In this document: positions 22,713 through 25,742 of the stretch, piece after piece
How the letters are laid out: every line of letters begins with the position of its first letter
How positions within the stretch are numbered: position 1 is the stretch's first letter
Origin: Oscillospiraceae bacterium
Lineage (GTDB): Bacteria > Bacillota > Clostridia > Oscillospirales > Acutalibacteraceae
Direction of reading: 5' to 3'
Length of the DNA: 25,742 bases
NCBI GenBank assembly: GCA_003499325.1
Contig: DNIP01000164.1
Location: forward strand, 255-25,996
Notes under the pieces: model-generated
Databases searched by the model: none
The model's input: the letters and a program-made list of their open reading frames with translations, nothing else
What the model was told of the DNA's origin: nothing
Position numbers and translations under genes: made by a program

Positions 22713-23525
22713 ATGCCTGATAATGTAAATGAAACGGTAGAAAACCGTCATCATGGCGAGCCCGTCTGCATTGACGCGAGACGTGTGTATGATAGCTGCG
22801 GCGATAAAGATTGTCTGTCCGATCTTCCTGTTTACCTCAGTGACGCGTCCCAGACATTGATCGACAATGCCGTCAATGTCCGTATCCGCAACGCGGATGT
22901 GCTGAACGTGATGCTGGATATCGAGCCGGTGCCCTTTAACCGCGGCTTTTATTCCATCGACATCACCTTCTTCTTCTCGGTCACGCTCGACGTCTTTTCC
23001 TCTCCCAACACCGCCCCGCAACAGGTAGAGGGCTTGTGTATCTCGGACAAAAAGGTGATCCTGTACGGCTCGGAGGGCAACGTCCGCGTATTCTCCTCGG
23101 ATATGACGGCGGATGATTATGACACGCAGAATATGCCTGTCCGCAGTCTGCCGACCGCGAATGTGCAGGTGGCAAAGCCGATCGCTCTGGCTGTTACTGT
23201 CAAAGACAAAAAGCCTTGTCACAAGGTGTGTCACAAGATCCCGAATTTCGTGCTTCAGCAAATCGGCGGCAATATCAGCGAGAGGGGAGAGCGCGTTGTG
23301 CTCGCGACGCTCGGCGTTTTCTCCATCGTACAGCTCCTGCGCAATGTGCAAATGCTGATCCCGTCCTACGATTTCTGCATCCCCGAAAAGCGCTGTGAAA
23401 GCTCGACCGACAGCCCCTGCGAGATGTTCTCGCGTCTTGACTTCCCGACAGATGAATTCTTCCCGCCGAATGTCGGCGACAACAATTCCGATAACGGCGG
23501 CTGCGGCTGCGGATGTAACGACTAG
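22713..23525 (+). CDS. Conserved clostridial protein of unknown function, Cys-rich tail
   Basis: A 270-aa soluble protein with no signal peptide or membrane helix. It begins with CIDARRVYDSCGDKDCL (about 18-34) and has a beta-rich core with FFFSVTLDVFSSP, KKVILYGSEGNVRVFSS and VQLLRNVQMLIPSYDFCIPEK. It ends in DNGGCGCGCND after FPTDEFFPP. I know this pattern as a conserved hypothetical family of Clostridia, with no established function. The many paired cysteines suggest metal binding or disulphide cross-linking, as in some spore-coat proteins, but that is inference. The start has GGAGG 8 bases upstream. It is a single-gene unit between pcrA and a terminator. Confidence 0.8.
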   Translation: MPDNVNETVENRHHGEPVCIDARRVYDSCGDKDCLSDLPVYLSDASQTLIDNAVNVRIRNADVLNVMLDIEPVPFNRGFYSIDITFFFSVTLDVFSSPNTAPQQVEGLCISDKKVILYGSEGNVRVFSSDMTADDYDTQNMPVRSLPTANVQVAKPIALAVTVKDKKPCHKVCHKIPNFVLQQIGGNISERGERVVLATLGVFSIVQLLRNVQMLIPSYDFCIPEKRCESSTDSPCEMFSRLDFPTDEFFPPNVGDNNSDNGGCGCGCND

Positions 23526-23541
23526 TCATCTATACAAGAGA

Positions 23542-23567
23542 ACCCTCTTGCCGAACAGCAAGAGGGT
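23542..23567. terminator. Bidirectional terminator
   Basis: The perfect 10-bp stem ACCCTCTTGC/GCAAGAGGGT with loop CGAACA sits between convergent genes, with short T-rich flanks on both sides. Confidence 0.8.
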
Positions 23568-23571
23568 CTTT

Positions 23572-24156
23572 CTATGTGCGCAGATTCTTTTTGTGTTGGT
23601 TATAATCCCAGTCGATCAGCTCTTCGCCCTTGACGATATACGCCTTGTCCGCCAAGAGCGCCAGCGGTTCATCGGAATAGCTGTCGGAGTAAAAGGCTTC
23701 GATATGGTCGTCGGGGTAGATCTCACGAAACCGCTTGACCTTTTCGGCGTGATAGCAGTTGAGCCCGTCGTATTTGCCTGTATGGATATCGACCTTCGAC
23801 GCGATCACGGTAAAGTGCAGTTCCTTTTCGAGCGGCTTGAGCAAAAATTCGGGTGAAGCGGAGATGATCACATCATCATCGCGGTGGATCTTTTTGTAAA
23901 ACGCCTTGATCCCGCTGCGCTTCTCCCGCCAGAATCGCTTGACGTCCTCTTCACCGTCGATCGCGTTGAGAAAGCGATACATTTTCTCCTTGAACTCGGT
24001 CTTGGTGCCTATATGAAAGACGTAGTATCGCATGGTAGCATACCCGATCAGCGGCAGATACAGGAGCGTTTTCGGGTGATGCCGAAAGCACCAGAAGAAG
24101 AAATGGCGCGTTGAATCGCCGTTATAGATCGTTTCATCAAAATCATATACATTCAT
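23572..24156 (-). CDS. HAD-superfamily phosphatase (HAD-IB type)
   Basis: This predicted phosphatase uses an aspartyl-phosphate mechanism. Motif I is DFDETIYNGD (residues 5-14; nucleophile D6, acid D8), motif II is IISASPEF, a motif III lysine lies in the HAEKVKRF region, and motif IV is YSDSYSDEPLA. An aromatic helix segment (FFFWCFRHHPKTLLYLPLIGY) between motifs I and II serves as the cap and could touch the membrane. Length is about 194 aa. The start MNVYDFDE is preferred because the family begins this way; an ATG three codons upstream is possible but sits only two bases from the GAGG site. The substrate is unknown; phosphoserine-like or phospholipid-head phosphates are typical for the class. 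Confidence 0.87.
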   Translation of the reverse strand: MNVYDFDETIYNGDSTRHFFFWCFRHHPKTLLYLPLIGYATMRYYVFHIGTKTEFKEKMYRFLNAIDGEEDVKRFWREKRSGIKAFYKKIHRDDDVIISASPEFLLKPLEKELHFTVIASKVDIHTGKYDGLNCYHAEKVKRFREIYPDDHIEAFYSDSYSDEPLALLADKAYIVKGEELIDWDYNQHKKNLRT

Positions 24157-24200
24157 AATCCGCATAGCCTCTACTGTGAGATTTGTTATAAAACGGCTTT

Positions 24201-24229
24201 ATTATAGCGTAAATCGGCGAAAAATACAA
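24201..24229 (-). promoter_or_regulatory. Promoter for the HAD phosphatase gene
   Basis: On the minus strand TTGTAT, 17 bases and a perfect TATAAT lie 45 bp upstream of the start codon. Confidence 0.6.
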
Positions 24230-24254
24230 CCGTAACCGCGGGAAAATTCATATA

Positions 24255-24284
24255 TTGTTAATGTATCGCCCGGTAAAATATGAT
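24255..24284 (+). promoter_or_regulatory. Candidate promoter for the DUF5685/J-domain pair
   Basis: TTGTTA (4 of 6), 18 bases, TATGAT (5 of 6), 33 bp upstream of the preferred start. Confidence 0.45.
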
Positions 24285-24316
24285 AGAATAATGAAAATAA
24301 TATGGGGGAAAAGGAC

Positions 24317-25204
24317 TTGTTCGGTTATATCAAGGTTGATCAGGCGAATCTGCTCGGCAAAGAATTTGAAGCCTACAAGGGCATATATTGCACGCTGTGC
24401 CGACAGCTCGGCAAGGATTATTCCATCTTCGCGCGGCTGATCCTCAGCTATGACTGCACCTTTTACGCGATGATGGCGCTGGATCTCAGCGAAGAACCGC
24501 CGTGCTATCAAGAGGGCAGATGCCGATTCAATCCTTTCAAGAAGTGTCATTACGCCGACACACAGACCTTGGCATTCTCCTTGGCGGCGGCATTATCCGT
24601 CATTTCCGCCTATTATAAGCTCAGGGATAACCTGCTGGACTCGCCGTGGTACAAGCGGATCTTATACCGATTGGTGCAGCCGTTCTTTGCAGGCTGGCGT
24701 AAAAAAGCGGCAAAGAAATATCCCGCAATCGACGAGAGCGTATCAAAAATGATGGAGCGGCAGATCACCGCAGAGCAGGACGAAAAATGCGTCCTCGATC
24801 AGGCGGCTGATCCGACCGCGACGATGCTCAGCGAGATGTGCGGACTGTTAGCGGAGCAGATCCCGCTGCGTACGCCGCTTAAACAGGAACAGACAAAACG
24901 CATCCTGCAATCGATGGGCTACGCGATGGGGCGCTGGATCTATCTGATCGACGCCTGCGACGACTACGAAAAGGATCAAAAGCACCATAATTGCAACCCC
25001 TTTTTATTGGATAACAGAGAAGATCTGTCCGCATATATGCAGGCAAATCTCAATCACGCGCTCTCAGACGCGCTGTTATCCTACGGTTTACTCGACAAAG
25101 GCAGGTATGACAGTATCATCCAAAATGTGCTGTGCGTATCCTGTGTGAATATTCAAAAGAAGATCATCAGCAAATATTCCGATACCAAAGAAACGGAGGA
25201 TTAA
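24317..25204 (+). CDS. DUF5685 family protein
   Basis: A 295-aa helical protein of unknown function. Features (numbered from the chosen start) are C25-x2-C28 in IYCTLCRQLG, C47, C63, C69 and C77 in the first third, an acidic LRDNLLD (102-108) and a second acidic motif IDACDDYEKD (211-220) followed by a CNPF segment. The start is taken as TTG at 24317, giving MFGYIKVD, because family members begin MFGY and a G-rich site lies 7 bases upstream. The ATG at 24302 (five more residues) lacks a clear site. The J-domain gene follows with no gap, so the two are probably used together. A metal site or an isoprenoid-synthase-like fold is speculation from the motif layout. Confidence 0.8.
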   Translation: MFGYIKVDQANLLGKEFEAYKGIYCTLCRQLGKDYSIFARLILSYDCTFYAMMALDLSEEPPCYQEGRCRFNPFKKCHYADTQTLAFSLAAALSVISAYYKLRDNLLDSPWYKRILYRLVQPFFAGWRKKAAKKYPAIDESVSKMMERQITAEQDEKCVLDQAADPTATMLSEMCGLLAEQIPLRTPLKQEQTKRILQSMGYAMGRWIYLIDACDDYEKDQKHHNCNPFLLDNREDLSAYMQANLNHALSDALLSYGLLDKGRYDSIIQNVLCVSCVNIQKKIISKYSDTKETED

Positions 25205-25742
25205 ATGAAAAATCCTTATGAAGTGCTCGGCGTATCCGAGACCGCTACCGATGAAGAGATCAAGACCGCTTATCGTAATCTGGCGAAAAAATATCATCCC
25301 GATAACTATAACGACAGTCCGCTGGCGGACGTTGCGGAAGAGAAGATGAAGGAAGTCAACGAGGCGTATGACCGCATCTGCGATATGCGCCGCAACGGCT
25401 CCCACAGCTCCTACAAAACAGGCTCCTACGGCACGGGCAACTCCTACTCGAGGACGTCCTATCCCGATGTGCGCCAATATATCATGAACGGCAGGCTCGA
25501 CGACGCGATGGAGCTGCTCAACGGTATTCCCGACACGAACCGTGACGCGGAATGGTATTTCCTCATGGGCATGATCTTCTCACGCAAGGGCTGGAACGAT
25601 CAGGCGTACAGCTATTTTCAGCGTGCGTATCAGCTGGATCCCTCCAACCCTGAATTCAGCGCTGCGTTCAACAATATGAACGCCCGCCGCGCCTACAACA
25701 ACCCCGGTTACAATACCGCGGGCAACGGGATGGGCTGCTCGG
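25205..25742 (+). CDS. J-domain (DnaJ-like) protein with TPR-like region, cut at window end
   Basis: The gene starts directly after the DUF5685 stop, with GGAGG a few bases upstream. Residues 1-65 are a J domain: [19 protein letters not shown], then [13 protein letters not shown] with the Hsp70-activating HPD. A Ser/Tyr/Gly-rich linker follows, then a helical repeat-like part ([50 protein letters not shown]) that looks like TPR. There is no zinc-finger domain in the visible part, so it is a type III J protein rather than DnaJ itself. The frame is open at the last base, so the C-terminus is missing. Confidence 0.9.
   Translation, partial: MKNPYEVLGVSETATDEEIKTAYRNLAKKYHPDNYNDSPLADVAEEKMKEVNEAYDRICDMRRNGSHSSYKTGSYGTGNSYSRTSYPDVRQYIMNGRLDDAMELLNGIPDTNRDAEWYFLMGMIFSRKGWNDQAYSYFQRAYQLDPSNPEFSAAFNNMNARRAYNNPGYNTAGNGMGCS

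Overview
The window looks like a chromosomal segment of a gut-type Clostridia (Firmicutes, probably Oscillospirales/Ruminococcaceae). The clues are a V-type rather than F-type ATPase operon, a DnaD-domain protein next to a DnaI-like helicase loader, the UPF0237/UPF0210 pair, a TSCPD protein, a bacterial RING/zinc-ribbon membrane protein, a DUF5685 plus J-domain pair, and tRNA genes that encode CCA. The genus is inference; no rRNA is present.

Layout. 1-42 is the 3' part of a tRNA-Lys. At 162-1757 lies a compact element: two 123-bp terminal inverted repeats enclose a single gene for a RepA-like AAA/RecA-fold ATPase, with a six-unit 14-bp iteron-like array and further short repeats around it. 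1758-2135 is non-coding and holds a terminator hairpin, a 228-bp MITE-like repeat and a palindromic terminator. 2137-11052 (minus strand) is a V-type ATPase operon transcribed in the order G-like coil, C, I, K, F, E, A, B, D. 11162-12798 (minus) is the ACT protein UPF0237 followed by UPF0210. 13045-14967 (minus) is a RING/zinc-ribbon membrane protein and then galU. 15184-16302 (plus) is prfB, encoded without the usual programmed frameshift. 16346-17370 (minus) is a TSCPD protein overlapping a YdcF-like protein, followed by tRNA-Gly(CCC). 17637-19674 (plus) is a DnaD-like protein and a DnaI-like helicase loader. tRNA-Gln(CUG) and tRNA-Pro(CGG) follow, then pcrA, an unknown Cys-tailed clostridial protein, a HAD phosphatase (minus), and DUF5685 with a J-domain protein that runs off the window end.

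Functionally, the ATPase operon supplies the complete set of subunits for a rotary ion pump or ATP synthase. DnaD-like, DnaI-like and PcrA form a small replication/repair neighbourhood. The rest is housekeeping plus lineage-specific genes of unknown role.

The most unusual signals are non-coding. (1) The RepA-ATPase element with long inverted repeats and no visible transposase or integrase. (2) Both tRNA-Lys and tRNA-Pro are followed by an inverted copy of their own 3' end that starts exactly at T-loop position T54 and continues through the terminator. tRNA-Pro also has a direct 13-bp copy of its 3' end 191 bp downstream, backed by its own terminator-like hairpin, which looks like a tiny element inserted in the tRNA 3' end. 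(3) Several families of short dispersed repeats fill the intergenic gaps.
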